From JABMNT01 sp048262255 (GTDB taxonomy: Bacteria > Pseudomonadota > Alphaproteobacteria > Rhodospirillales > Casp-alpha2): 64,000 nt of DNA. The position numbers and the translations under genes are program-made. The notes beneath the pieces were generated by a model. The model had not been told where the DNA came from, made no database searches, and saw only the letters and a program-made list of their open reading frames with translations. Positions 43,486-52,692 of the stretch are shown piece after piece. The stretch is taken from contig JBLXFH010000006.1 of the NCBI GenBank assembly GCA_048262255.1, forward strand, positions 1 to 64,000, given 5' to 3'. Position 1 is the first letter of the stretch. The number at the start of each line of letters is the position of its first letter.

Positions 43486-45527
43486 GTATGAATTGGCGTT
43501 TCCCGCCATTGTGAGAAGGCCTTGACCAGGTCCTGCTGAACAGAGGCCCAATCGCCTTCAACAGATTGCCGGAACAACGGCATTGAGGGGAACCACAGAC
43601 AATGGTCGCGCTCGTTGCCGGTTCGCCATTCTGAAATGGTCGGAACCAGACCCCAGACCGGTACGCCGAGCCCCGCCGCAAGGACAGCGGTTGAGTTAAC
43701 ATTGGAAATAACCAGATCCATGGCGCTTTCCTGAGCTGCGAAACCATCCATATCCTGTAACGGATCGATGTCCTCATCCTGATAGATGCGCACTCCCGTT
43801 CGTTCATAGGCGGCATCCAACTCAGCCTGACGGTCGCCGTACTGGAGGTTGACAAAGCGCACTCCCGGCGTTTGCAGGATCGGATCAAAAATTTCTATAG
43901 GTAGGTCCTCGCGCTTTGCGTTATTAAGCTGTGGCGTGGACCAACCAAGTCCAACGACTTTTTCAATGCCCGCAGTCAGGTAGCGCGCACGCAGTTTTTT
44001 GACCCGATCTGCATCGGCAACCAGATAATTCTCACGGCTTGCGCCACCGTCGAAAGATGTCAGAAAAAAGCGCATCAGGCTGCCAGCGGCGCATTGAAAA
44101 TCGATGCCTGGCGACATGGCCTCTGGTGCGGGTGGGCTGAGGCGTTCCACCACAACAGCGTCGGGAAAAGATCTTTGCATGAGATCAACCAGCCTGTGTT
44201 CAACTTCGAAAATACATTTCGCCCCTTGTGCCAGAAGCTGCGGGTACAACGATGCAAAGTAAAGTTCGTCGCCAATGCCCTGTTCCGCCCAGACCAGAAT
44301 GCGTTTGCCCTGCAGGGATAGGCCGTCCCATTTCGGGAAGGGGAAGTCGCGGTGGCGGAAGGCGAAGGTATGTCCGGTCTTCCAGCGCCATTCGTTTAGT
44401 TCCAGACCGCGCTTGAGGTCACCGCACATGAGCAGCACGAGGGAAAGGTTCCAATGGGCAACGGCATGGGTTGGGTCGATCTGAATGGCCGTTTCAAGAG
44501 TCTTAACCGCAGCTTCCAGATTGCCTTGCTGAATTTGCACATCGCTGAAGTTGATATAGGTGATGACATCGTCCGGCTGGATGTCCAGGGCTTTGAGGTA
44601 ACAGTCTGTGGCCTGTTTCAAATCGCCCTGCCGCTTATATACGTTTCCCAGGTTGTTCAGGGCCATTATGTTGTGCGGTTCAATCTCAAGTAGCGTTATG
44701 AAATGACCTCCAGCCTCCTGAAAGCGCTCCAACTCGTATAGGCAGTTGCCCAGTTTAAGAAGATAACGCGGTTCGTGCGGATTGAGATCATAAGCTTTTT
44801 GATAGCTGAAAACCGCCTCGCTACCCCGCCCCTGATTGCTCAGGGCGTTACCCAGATTGTAATGCGCCTCGCACATGTCCGGCTTGAGGGTGAGGGCATG
44901 AACGTAGCTCGCCGCAGCCTTTTTCCATTGTTGCTGGACCAACAGTGCATCACCAAGGTTGTTGTGTAATTCGGCAGCTTCCGGGTTGATTGCCAACGCT
45001 TTCCGATAACAGGTTTCGGCTTCTATAAGCTGGCCGGTCTTTTTGCAGATGTCGCCCAGATGGGTGTAAGCCTCAAAATAATCAGGTTTTAAGGCGAGGG
45101 CTCGTCGGTAAGTGATCTGGGCTTCATCCAGACGGCCAAGGTCTTGTAGAACAAGCGCCAACTCAAAAGTCAGTTCAGCCGAATTCGGGGCTAAGCTCAG
45201 TGTTCTTTCATAGGCCGGTACGAGGTCATCGAGACGTCCGAGAGATTTCAGAATTTTGCACAGATTGATATGGGCCTCCATATAGCCGGGATCCGAAGAG
45301 AGGGCCTGCTCAATGAGAGACAGAGCGGCTTCATTCTTGCCCTGCTGGTGGGCCGTGATGCCCAGCAGATGCAAGGCGATGGGCTGGTTGGGATGCGCTT
45401 GCAGGACCCTCTTGTAAATAGATTCGGCGCGTGGGAAATCGCCCGCCATATGAAATTTTAAAGCGTCATTGAGGTCTTGCTGGAAAGAGGTCTGTTGAAA
45501 ACCAGAAGCATTGGGTTTTTCGTTCAT
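43479..45527 (-). CDS. TPR protein with GT9-like C-terminal domain
   Basis: The product is 682 aa. About nine TPR units occupy residues 15-380 (HNNLGDALLVQQQWKKAAAS and others). The GT9-like domain starts at about 405 (KRILVWAEQGIGDELYFASL), has VVGLGWSTPQLNNAKREDLP, VRFVNLQYGD and LVISNVNSTAVLAAGLGVPV. The SNVNST loop replaces the SIDNST or SISNTT of the other copies. It lies within the minus-strand block between the FkbH-like gene and the nucleotidyltransferase, separated by non-coding gaps on both sides, so it may have its own promoter in 45528-45690. Confidence 0.85.
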   Translation of the reverse strand: MNEKPNASGFQQTSFQQDLNDALKFHMAGDFPRAESIYKRVLQAHPNQPIALHLLGITAHQQGKNEAALSLIEQALSSDPGYMEAHINLCKILKSLGRLDDLVPAYERTLSLAPNSAELTFELALVLQDLGRLDEAQITYRRALALKPDYFEAYTHLGDICKKTGQLIEAETCYRKALAINPEAAELHNNLGDALLVQQQWKKAAASYVHALTLKPDMCEAHYNLGNALSNQGRGSEAVFSYQKAYDLNPHEPRYLLKLGNCLYELERFQEAGGHFITLLEIEPHNIMALNNLGNVYKRQGDLKQATDCYLKALDIQPDDVITYINFSDVQIQQGNLEAAVKTLETAIQIDPTHAVAHWNLSLVLLMCGDLKRGLELNEWRWKTGHTFAFRHRDFPFPKWDGLSLQGKRILVWAEQGIGDELYFASLYPQLLAQGAKCIFEVEHRLVDLMQRSFPDAVVVERLSPPAPEAMSPGIDFQCAAGSLMRFFLTSFDGGASRENYLVADADRVKKLRARYLTAGIEKVVGLGWSTPQLNNAKREDLPIEIFDPILQTPGVRFVNLQYGDRQAELDAAYERTGVRIYQDEDIDPLQDMDGFAAQESAMDLVISNVNSTAVLAAGLGVPVWGLVPTISEWRTGNERDHCLWFPSMPLFRQSVEGDWASVQQDLVKAFSQWRETPIHTS

Positions 45528-45690
45528 GGCAGGTCATCCTGCTTATGAGCCGTCCAGACACAAACTGCCCTGGCAATACGCGTCTTTAACAGATCGTAGG
45601 CACTGCGAAGATAGAGACATATCGCATCCGCCCCATACAATTTAAACTGATTATCATATCGTGTGCGAAAGCTATTCAAGAATAAGTCTT

Positions 45691-46389
45691 TCAGGCCGTT
45701 TGCATCATGCTTTGTACGTATTGGTAGGTCTCTGGCGTTCCGATATCGACAACGTCGCCAGCTGTTTTTACCGTGAAAATTTTACCCATGAGCTGTGGTA
45801 TGACTTCCAAGCTGAAATCCGTCAGATGTGTCTCCAGGGACATAACAAACTGGCTTGAAAGGGCGTATATGGCGGCATTCGCCAAATGGCCTGGCGGGTT
45901 TTCCTGCTTTTCGTAAAACTGTTTAACAACACCAGACCCATCGCGCGTCACAATACCACAGGTTTCAGGGTTTGGGGTATCGAACAGCAACATGGTCATC
46001 TGGCAGGATGGAGGTCTGCGGATATGGGCATCGATTAATTCATCAACATCGCCTGTATAGAAATTATCGCCATGAATGAGGAGTAGGTCAGAATCATTTT
46101 CAAAAAATCGTCTGTTTGCAATGAGAGAGCCGGCGGTTCCGAGAATTTCGGGTTCCGTCGTAATCGTCACACGGTTTTTGTAGGGTGACGCCTTGATATG
46201 CTCATGAAATTGTTCAGCTTTGTAATGGGTATTGATCAGCACATGCTCAATTTTTTCAGATGCGAACAATGTATCGAGCCAATAGTCAAGAAGCGGGCGC
46301 CCCGCAACCGGCAGCAGACACTTGGGGGTTTCAAGCGTCAGTGGCCTCAGGCGTGTTCCAAATCCAGCGCAAAGGAGCAGCACTTTCAT
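45691..46389 (-). CDS. Sugar-1-phosphate nucleotidyltransferase (HddC-like)
   Basis: The product is 232 aa. The signature is LLLCAGFGTRLRPLTLETPK (about 4-23), with K23 as the conserved base-contacting Lys, then LLIHGDNFYTGD (about 100-115) with the metal Asp. It transfers NMP to a sugar-1-phosphate; size and motifs resemble the guanylyltransferase of heptose pathways (HddC) and related small enzymes. It overlaps the upstream kinase/nucleotidyltransferase fusion by 4 bases (ATGA), so the two act together. Whether NTP is GTP, CTP or UTP cannot be told. Confidence 0.85.
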   Translation of the reverse strand: MKVLLLCAGFGTRLRPLTLETPKCLLPVAGRPLLDYWLDTLFASEKIEHVLINTHYKAEQFHEHIKASPYKNRVTITTEPEILGTAGSLIANRRFFENDSDLLLIHGDNFYTGDVDELIDAHIRRPPSCQMTMLLFDTPNPETCGIVTRDGSGVVKQFYEKQENPPGHLANAAIYALSSQFVMSLETHLTDFSLEVIPQLMGKIFTVKTAGDVVDIGTPETYQYVQSMMQTA

Positions 46390-47840
46390 CGGCTGATGAT
46401 TCCCATTAAGTCGTCAAATGAAATGGGTATGTTCCCCAACCGGGACACTTGCAAGGCTGCAGCATGAGAAGAAATGACAGCCGCTTCCCAAATGGAAGCC
46501 CCGGTTGCAAGAGCCATTGAACTTGCGATCAACATGGAATCACCGGCGCCTGCAACATCTTTTGGATTAAGATTCATTGCCGGTAAGGTATCGGTCGTCC
46601 AGGTATCAGGCGGGACATCTCCATGGATTTGTTTGTTATGATAAATCAGCACGCCATCTTCGCCCATCTTCAAAAACACATTTTCGGAGTTGACGATATT
46701 GCTTAATTTGTCGGCCAAGACAACAAGTCCGGATTGATTGTCGTGAAGAGAAATGCGGGCTTCGCGTTCCGTTGGCGTGATTAAATCGACACCCTGAAAG
46801 CGACCGATATTCCCAACCTGTGATGATGATTGGCTGTCAGCGGAGATGAAAATGCCTTTTTCCTTTGCCGCTTGAACAAGCCCGTTGACGAGCCGGTCGG
46901 GCAGACAACCATAATTGAAGTCGGAGAACACCAGAAGATCAAGCTGGTCCGCGATTTTCGCAAAATGTTTGAGCAGGCGGTCCTGGTTTTTCAGACTTAT
47001 GTTGTTCTGGTGAAGATGGTTGACGCGCAGAAGCGACTTGTTCATGGCGCGAAAGCGCTGCTTAAGGGTGGTCGGGCGGCTAACATCCTTGAGCAGGGTA
47101 GCGTTCAGTTTGTTGCTTAGGTTTTCAAGAGCGTAATCGTGCAACTCGTCATCGCCGGAAATGGACAGAAAATGGGTCTTTGCGCCCAGTCCGGCAGCAT
47201 GCAGTGCGACGATACCGGCGCCACCGATAAAACGGCGCGAGTTGATCGGGGTGACAACAAGGCTCGGGTCTTCCTGGGACATGCCCAGAGGCTGGCAGTC
47301 AATGTATTCGTCGATGATCAGATCGCCGATAACCGCGACTTTCAGTGTTTTGAACTTCTCAATAATCTGTTTGATCTTTTCGGAATCGATTTGATGGTTA
47401 ACCCGGTACTTTGTCGGGATCTCGCGGGTCGATACCTGATTGGCCATATATTCGCCAGCCAGCAGGTTGAGCGTGGAAAATTCGGTTTCCCCGGAACTGA
47501 ACACCAATTGTCCACCATATTCTTCAAGCACGGCAGCCTCAATGTTTTCCCGGCCCTCGTGTTCTTTCCCTTTGACGATCACATCCGGTTTCAGTTTCAG
47601 GATGGCATCGGCGATGGGCTCCTTGATGATCAAAGCCTCGTCGACAAGGACATTGTTGAGGACACCTTCAAGGCGCATTTTCTCGGGCACCAGAATTCGA
47701 CCCTGCTGGAACCGGTCACCCATGACGCCGACAATCAATTTATGTCCGATATCCTTGGCGAACTGGAACTGTCGCAAATGACCCGGATGCAGGGCAATAA
47801 AATTGCCGGAAATGAAAACGGTTTTCTGTGCAGGCATCAA
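46386..47840 (-). CDS. Fused nucleotidyltransferase (N) and PfkB-type sugar kinase (C), reversed HldE order
   Basis: The product is 484 aa. Residues about 1-135 form a cytidylyltransferase-like fold with H18-P-G-H21 (FISGNFIALHPGHLRQF) and VKGKEHEGREN. Residues about 165-484 form a PfkB/ribokinase-fold kinase with VAVIGDLIIDEYIDCQPLG, FIGGAGIVALHAAGLGA and the catalytic GAGDS (about 428). Both halves look like those of HldE, the heptose-7-phosphate kinase/heptose-1-phosphate adenylyltransferase, but HldE has the kinase first. It probably makes a nucleotide-activated heptose or similar sugar together with the following nucleotidyltransferase. No gmhA or gmhB homologue is visible here. ATG start. 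Confidence 0.85.
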   Translation of the reverse strand: MMPAQKTVFISGNFIALHPGHLRQFQFAKDIGHKLIVGVMGDRFQQGRILVPEKMRLEGVLNNVLVDEALIIKEPIADAILKLKPDVIVKGKEHEGRENIEAAVLEEYGGQLVFSSGETEFSTLNLLAGEYMANQVSTREIPTKYRVNHQIDSEKIKQIIEKFKTLKVAVIGDLIIDEYIDCQPLGMSQEDPSLVVTPINSRRFIGGAGIVALHAAGLGAKTHFLSISGDDELHDYALENLSNKLNATLLKDVSRPTTLKQRFRAMNKSLLRVNHLHQNNISLKNQDRLLKHFAKIADQLDLLVFSDFNYGCLPDRLVNGLVQAAKEKGIFISADSQSSSQVGNIGRFQGVDLITPTEREARISLHDNQSGLVVLADKLSNIVNSENVFLKMGEDGVLIYHNKQIHGDVPPDTWTTDTLPAMNLNPKDVAGAGDSMLIASSMALATGASIWEAAVISSHAAALQVSRLGNIPISFDDLMGIISR

Positions 47841-48157
47841 CTATACTCCATGGCGACACTCTCCATCAAAAACCGCTTCGCCGAACAGGCATGCAATCTG
47901 ACGGTCTTCTCCGGTTTTTTCTTTGCCGCGCACTTCGAAGTCGCGTTTGGTCTGGGGGAGCTTTCCAGTAAATTAATTAACGGTCGCATTCCATAATCTC
48001 ATAAAATCTTAAGAATCGAGACGTTAGCATAGGCCCCATGGTTTGAAGATATTGTTAAAAAGGTGCCACTTGTGGACATGGTTTGGCACTATGGTCAGCA
48101 TGGGCCCCGATTAAAGACGCAAGAAAACGCCTGTCCTGGAAATAAAGGTTCAAGACA
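47841..48157. other. Divergent intergenic region of 317 bases
   Basis: It lies between the minus-strand kinase fusion and the plus-strand TPR run and must hold promoters for both. It contains an inverted repeat GTGCCA (48063-48068) / TGGCAC (48084-48089) spaced by 15 bases, and a TTGGCAC that resembles a sigma-54 -24 box but with the -12 GC one base too far. No supported gene is present; the plus-strand frame that covers its left part is antisense to the kinase fusion. Confidence 0.5.
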
Positions 48158-50131
48158 TTGGAAGATGAATTAACGGCGCGACAAGGAACCGGGACTTCCG
48201 GGGATCATCCGTTATCCATTCCAGACCTTTTGGCGGCAGGGGTGCAGCACCATAACGCAGGCCGCCTTAGCGAGGCACAAGCGGCCTACATGCAAGTCCT
48301 GAAAGCCGCGTCGACGCACCCTATAGCGCTGCATTTAATGGGTGTGGTCGCCTTACAGGTGGGGCAAAACCAGTCGGCCGTTGATCTGATCACACAGGCG
48401 CTGGTTGTGAAACCCGATTATGCTGACGCCCACTCCAATCTGGGCAACGCCTTGAAAGCTCTGGGGCGTCTGGACGAGGCGGTAGCGAGTTATGAAAAGG
48501 CGATTGCCTGCAACCCCAAATTTGTGAGCGCGCATTATAATCTGGGGAATGGCCTGCATGAATTGGGGCGTTTGGAAGATGCAGTGGCAAGCTACCGGCA
48601 GGCACTGACGATCAAACCGGATTATGCCGACGCCAGCACTAATCTGGGGAATGTCTATAATGAATTGGGACAACTGGATGAGGCGGTTGCGGCGTATCGC
48701 AAGGCATTGTCGATCAAACCCGATTTTGCGGAGGGGCATTATAATCTTGGCAGCGCATTGGCCGCACTGGGACATGAGGATGATGCAGTTGCCAGCTATC
48801 AGAAAGCGATAGCCATACGTCCGAATTATGCGGAAGCCCATTCAAATTTGGGAAGTCTGTATCGGGACATGTGGGACATGGATGAGGCAATAGAGTGTTT
48901 CCGCAAAGCCCTTGAAATTGAACCGGAACTTGCATCTGCCCACTCCAACCTGGGAACTGTTCTTAAAAATGTCTGGAGGCTTGGCGAGGCCATTGACTGC
49001 TACCGAAAGGCACTCGCGATTGATCCTGAATATACAGAGGCTTACTCGAACATGGGGAACGCCCTGAAAGAACTCAGTGATTTATCAGGGGCTTTTGAAT
49101 GTTACCGCAAGGCTCTTGATCTTGAGCCCGATTCTCTTGCTCCCCGTCGAAACCTGGGGCTGGCGTTGTTGTCGACGGGCGATTTTGAAAACGGCTGGGC
49201 TTATTTTTCAAGCCGATGGGAAGCAGACGACCTGCCACGATGTCCCACATTTTTTGATAAGCCTTTATGGAGAGGTGAATCCTTAAAGGAGCCGGCGGAT
49301 ACGACTGCTTTTAAACCCAAAAAAATACTTTTATGGATGGAGATGGGGATTGGCGACGAAATTATGTTCGCAAGCATGATCCCCGATTTGGTGGCGACTG
49401 GCGGCAAGGTTGTTGTTGAATGTGAGGTACGTTTGATCGCTCTGTTTGAGCGCTCATTTCCAGGTGTTCAATTTGTTGCTCGGGGCGCGCCCATGGACGA
49501 TGGCTGGCCTGGCGAGGGAATGGATTACCAGATTCCGGCTGGGAACCTGGGCCGATATTTAAGGCAATCGATCGATCAGTTCCCGAAGTCGCCGCACTTT
49601 CTGCTGCCGGATGATGCAAAACGGACATCCTTTCGATCGAATTACACCAATCGCTGGCCCGGCAAACGCCTTGTTGGCATTTCCTGGCGAAGCGGCGACA
49701 GGACGGCTGGTGTTAAAAGATCCATTTCACTGGATCAGTGGTCGCCAATTCTCTCCAATCCCGATTGCCAGTTCATCAATTTGCAATATGGCGATGTGGC
49801 AGCGGATTTGACGAGCCTTAAAGACGCGACAGGTCATGAGGTCTATTGCGACCCGAATGTGGACCCGGTTGTCGATATGGATACATTTGCCGCACAGGTC
49901 GCGGCCCTAGACCTCGTGATATCCATTGATAACAGCACCGTACATGTGTCGGGTTCCCTTGGTGTGCCGACCTGGGTCATGCTGCCTGCTGTTGCGGAAT
50001 GGCGGTGGCTGACGGGACGCGACGACAGCATCTGGTATGATAGCTTGCATTTATACCGGCAGCCAGAGCGGGATGACTGGGAAAGCGTTATTTCACACGT
50101 CGCAAAAGAGCTGCAAAATAATCATGGTTAA
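48158..50131 (+). CDS. TPR protein with GT9-like C-terminal domain
   Basis: The product is 657 aa. About ten regular TPR units (residues 20-360) have the repeated phrase ADAHSNLGNALKALGRLDEA. The GT9-like domain begins at about 387 (KILLWMEMGIGDEIMFASM), with LVGISWRSGDRTAGVKRSIS, INLQYGD and LVISIDNSTVHVSGSLGVPT. The TTG start follows AAAGGTTCAAGACA, a leader similar to those of the genes at 14219 and 16727. It is the first of four tandem TPR-GT9 genes that run up to the flagellin gene; the gap to the next is 89 bases. Confidence 0.87.
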   Translation: MEDELTARQGTGTSGDHPLSIPDLLAAGVQHHNAGRLSEAQAAYMQVLKAASTHPIALHLMGVVALQVGQNQSAVDLITQALVVKPDYADAHSNLGNALKALGRLDEAVASYEKAIACNPKFVSAHYNLGNGLHELGRLEDAVASYRQALTIKPDYADASTNLGNVYNELGQLDEAVAAYRKALSIKPDFAEGHYNLGSALAALGHEDDAVASYQKAIAIRPNYAEAHSNLGSLYRDMWDMDEAIECFRKALEIEPELASAHSNLGTVLKNVWRLGEAIDCYRKALAIDPEYTEAYSNMGNALKELSDLSGAFECYRKALDLEPDSLAPRRNLGLALLSTGDFENGWAYFSSRWEADDLPRCPTFFDKPLWRGESLKEPADTTAFKPKKILLWMEMGIGDEIMFASMIPDLVATGGKVVVECEVRLIALFERSFPGVQFVARGAPMDDGWPGEGMDYQIPAGNLGRYLRQSIDQFPKSPHFLLPDDAKRTSFRSNYTNRWPGKRLVGISWRSGDRTAGVKRSISLDQWSPILSNPDCQFINLQYGDVAADLTSLKDATGHEVYCDPNVDPVVDMDTFAAQVAALDLVISIDNSTVHVSGSLGVPTWVMLPAVAEWRWLTGRDDSIWYDSLHLYRQPERDDWESVISHVAKELQNNHG

Positions 50132-50220
50132 GAGTTTGTAAAAGGTATTCGGCGATAACCGACGGTGAGGTCTCCCGAGCTGGGGTTGAAACCTGTGGAT
50201 TGAAAAGAAGGTTAGCAAGA

Positions 50221-52608
50221 ATGAGTGAAGATGACGAAATGGCGCCTGACGCAGAAACGGCGCAGCCCGTCATTTCCTCGTTTGATCAAGCACCAATGTC
50301 ACTCTCCGCAGCTCTGGATACGGCCTGGCAGCATTATTCGGGCGGTCGTCTGCCTCAGGCGGAAAGCCTTTATCGGCAGATCATAGAGGCCGACGCCAAT
50401 CAGCCGGTCGCTTTACATTTGCTTGGCCTGATTGTCCATCAGGTAGGTAAAAATGAAGAGGCGGCAGAATTGATTGGCAGGGCAGTTACCCTGCAACCGA
50501 GATATGCTGAGGCGCTCCATAATCTGGGCATTATTCTGATTCAATTGAAACGTCATGATGAAGCGGCTGCCCGTTTTCATGCAGCAACCGTTGCCCAGCC
50601 CGATTATGTGGAAGCTTATATCAACATGGCGGATATTTTGCGGCAGCAGGGAAAAATGGACGCGGCTTTGGTGCAATACCACAAGGCGATTGCCGTTCAG
50701 CCCGACCACGCGCGGGCCCACTATAGTCTGGGTCTGGCGTTTCAGGATGCGGGCGAACTGGAAACAGCGCTGCTTAACTACCGCAAGGCCGTTAGCCTTG
50801 AACCCAATTACTTTGAAGCATTGAACAATATGGGGAATGCCTATCGAAAGCTGGGCCGCCTGAGCGAGGCGGCTGACAGTTTTCGTAAAGTTCTGGCGTT
50901 AAAGCCTGATATCGCTGAGATTCATAACAATCTGGGCAATGTGCTGCTTGATCTCAAGCAATATGAAGAGGCCTTGGATTGTTATCAGGCGGCCGCTACG
51001 ATCCGGCCTATTTATGCTCAAGCCTACTTCGGTATGGGTGCCGCTTTGAAAGAGCTGGGGAGGCCGGAGGAGGCCATGGCGCGCTTTTACAAAGCCATCA
51101 CTGTTGACCCCACCTATGTCTACGGCCATTACGCGCTGGGTGGTATGCATCATGCTGCAGGCGAACTGGATGAGGCGATTTCCGATTATCGAAAAGTGAT
51201 TGCTATCGATCCAGATTTTTATGAAGCCCATAACGATCTCGGTGTTGCCTATCTGGATTTGGGGCGCAACGAAGAGGCTTTGGCATGTCTCCAGATGGCC
51301 CTTGCTCTTAACAGTGAAAATCCGGGGGCATACAACAATCTTGGCAATGTGTTGCGAGTCCTGGGTCGCCACGACGAGGCGATAGAAAGTTTTGGCAAGG
51401 CGCTTGATCTAAAGCCGATATTCCCGGACGCCCTGAACAATCTCGGAAATGTATACAAGAACCGTAGGCAACCGGAAGAGGCAACTAAGTGCTACCAAAA
51501 GGCGCTGGATTTTGACCCCAGTCATGTGGGGGCATTGAACCACATGGGATTGGTGCAAATGACGCTTGGAAATGCCCAAGCGGCAATCGAATGTCATGAG
51601 AAAGCCATAGAACTTCAACCTGAAAACCCTCAGTCGTTCTGGGGGCTGAGCAATGCGTTGCTGATGGCGGAAGATTTTGACCGGGGTCTGGAGCTCTATG
51701 ACTGGCGCTGGAAAGTGGATTTTGACACGGCGCAGAAATGGCGACCCTTTCCGCAACCCGTCTGGGGTGGCGCTGATTTAAGTGGCAAGAGACTTCTTAT
51801 TTGGGGAGAACAGGGGATTGGTGAAGAAATCCTGTTCGCCAGCATGTTCTCTGATGTGTGTGAAATGGCGGATACGGTGGTTGTTGAGTGCCTGCAACGT
51901 TTACACGCGTTGTTTTCACGTTCCTTTCCGGACATTGAATTTATTGTCCGCCAGGACCCGCCGCAGGAGATGTTGAACAGTCCGGATATTGATTTTCAAA
52001 TCGCCGCTGGGTCCCTTGGCCAGCATCTCCGTAAGAACATAGCGTCTTTTCCAGCAAGAGACCGCTATCTGGTTGCGGATGCGGACAGGCAAGCCGACAT
52101 TCGGTCTGGCTACAAATCGCGTTTTGGAAACAAGCCTCTGGTTGGCCTTGCCTGGCACAGTGGAAATAGTGCCGTCGGCGCAGCCCGAAGCCTGACTCTG
52201 GCGCAATTGCTGCCGCTGCTTTCAGATCAGGACTGTCAGTTTATCAATCTGCAATATGGCGATGTGACAGAAGACCTGACTGTTTTCAAGGAAACGTCCA
52301 GCGTTGAGGTTTTTATCGATGAAACCATAGATCCGCTGACAGATATAGATGCTTTCAGTGCGCAAGTTGCGGCCCTTGATCTGGTCATCACCATCGATAA
52401 TAGCACAGCGCATTTGGCCGGGGCGCTTGGTGTGCCGGCCTGGGTCTTGTTGCCGTATGATTCGAACTGGTATTGGTCCCGCAACAATGACGCAAGCCGG
52501 TGGTATCCGAGTACGCATTTGTATCGACAGCAGATGTTTGACCAATGGAGTGATGTGATTGAACGGGTGACAGAAGATCTGGGCCAGCAAATCAAAAACG
52601 GTTTTTAA
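50221..52608 (+). CDS. TPR protein with GT9-like C-terminal domain, longest copy
   Basis: The product is 795 aa, the longest TPR-GT9 member here. About thirteen TPR units (residues 20-490) precede the GT9-like domain that starts at about 521 (KRLLIWGEQGIGEEILFASM) and contains LVGLAWHSGNSAVGAARSLT, INLQYGD and LVITIDNSTAHLAGALGVPA. The ATG at 50221 has AGAAGG upstream. The extra repeats could reach a longer acceptor. Same strand as neighbours with an 84-base gap to the next start, so co-transcription is likely. Confidence 0.88.
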   Translation: MSEDDEMAPDAETAQPVISSFDQAPMSLSAALDTAWQHYSGGRLPQAESLYRQIIEADANQPVALHLLGLIVHQVGKNEEAAELIGRAVTLQPRYAEALHNLGIILIQLKRHDEAAARFHAATVAQPDYVEAYINMADILRQQGKMDAALVQYHKAIAVQPDHARAHYSLGLAFQDAGELETALLNYRKAVSLEPNYFEALNNMGNAYRKLGRLSEAADSFRKVLALKPDIAEIHNNLGNVLLDLKQYEEALDCYQAAATIRPIYAQAYFGMGAALKELGRPEEAMARFYKAITVDPTYVYGHYALGGMHHAAGELDEAISDYRKVIAIDPDFYEAHNDLGVAYLDLGRNEEALACLQMALALNSENPGAYNNLGNVLRVLGRHDEAIESFGKALDLKPIFPDALNNLGNVYKNRRQPEEATKCYQKALDFDPSHVGALNHMGLVQMTLGNAQAAIECHEKAIELQPENPQSFWGLSNALLMAEDFDRGLELYDWRWKVDFDTAQKWRPFPQPVWGGADLSGKRLLIWGEQGIGEEILFASMFSDVCEMADTVVVECLQRLHALFSRSFPDIEFIVRQDPPQEMLNSPDIDFQIAAGSLGQHLRKNIASFPARDRYLVADADRQADIRSGYKSRFGNKPLVGLAWHSGNSAVGAARSLTLAQLLPLLSDQDCQFINLQYGDVTEDLTVFKETSSVEVFIDETIDPLTDIDAFSAQVAALDLVITIDNSTAHLAGALGVPAWVLLPYDSNWYWSRNNDASRWYPSTHLYRQQMFDQWSDVIERVTEDLGQQIKNGF

Positions 52609-52692
52609 CTTCCGTTATTCAGGCATGTGCTGACGTTTGGGCTTATGCACCAGGAGCAGTCAAATGGGACAAGGCAAAAAAGAGGTGGCGGG

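Noticed and set aside
47139..47996. Plus-strand frame of 285 codons over the kinase fusion
   Set aside because: It is antisense to the PfkB/nucleotidyltransferase gene with no recognisable domain; the real gene on the other strand explains the openness.
48083..48103. TTGGCAC resembling a -24 box before the TPR run at 48158
   Set aside because: The GC that would form the -12 box is 11 rather than 10 bases from the GG, a spacing sigma-54 does not tolerate well.
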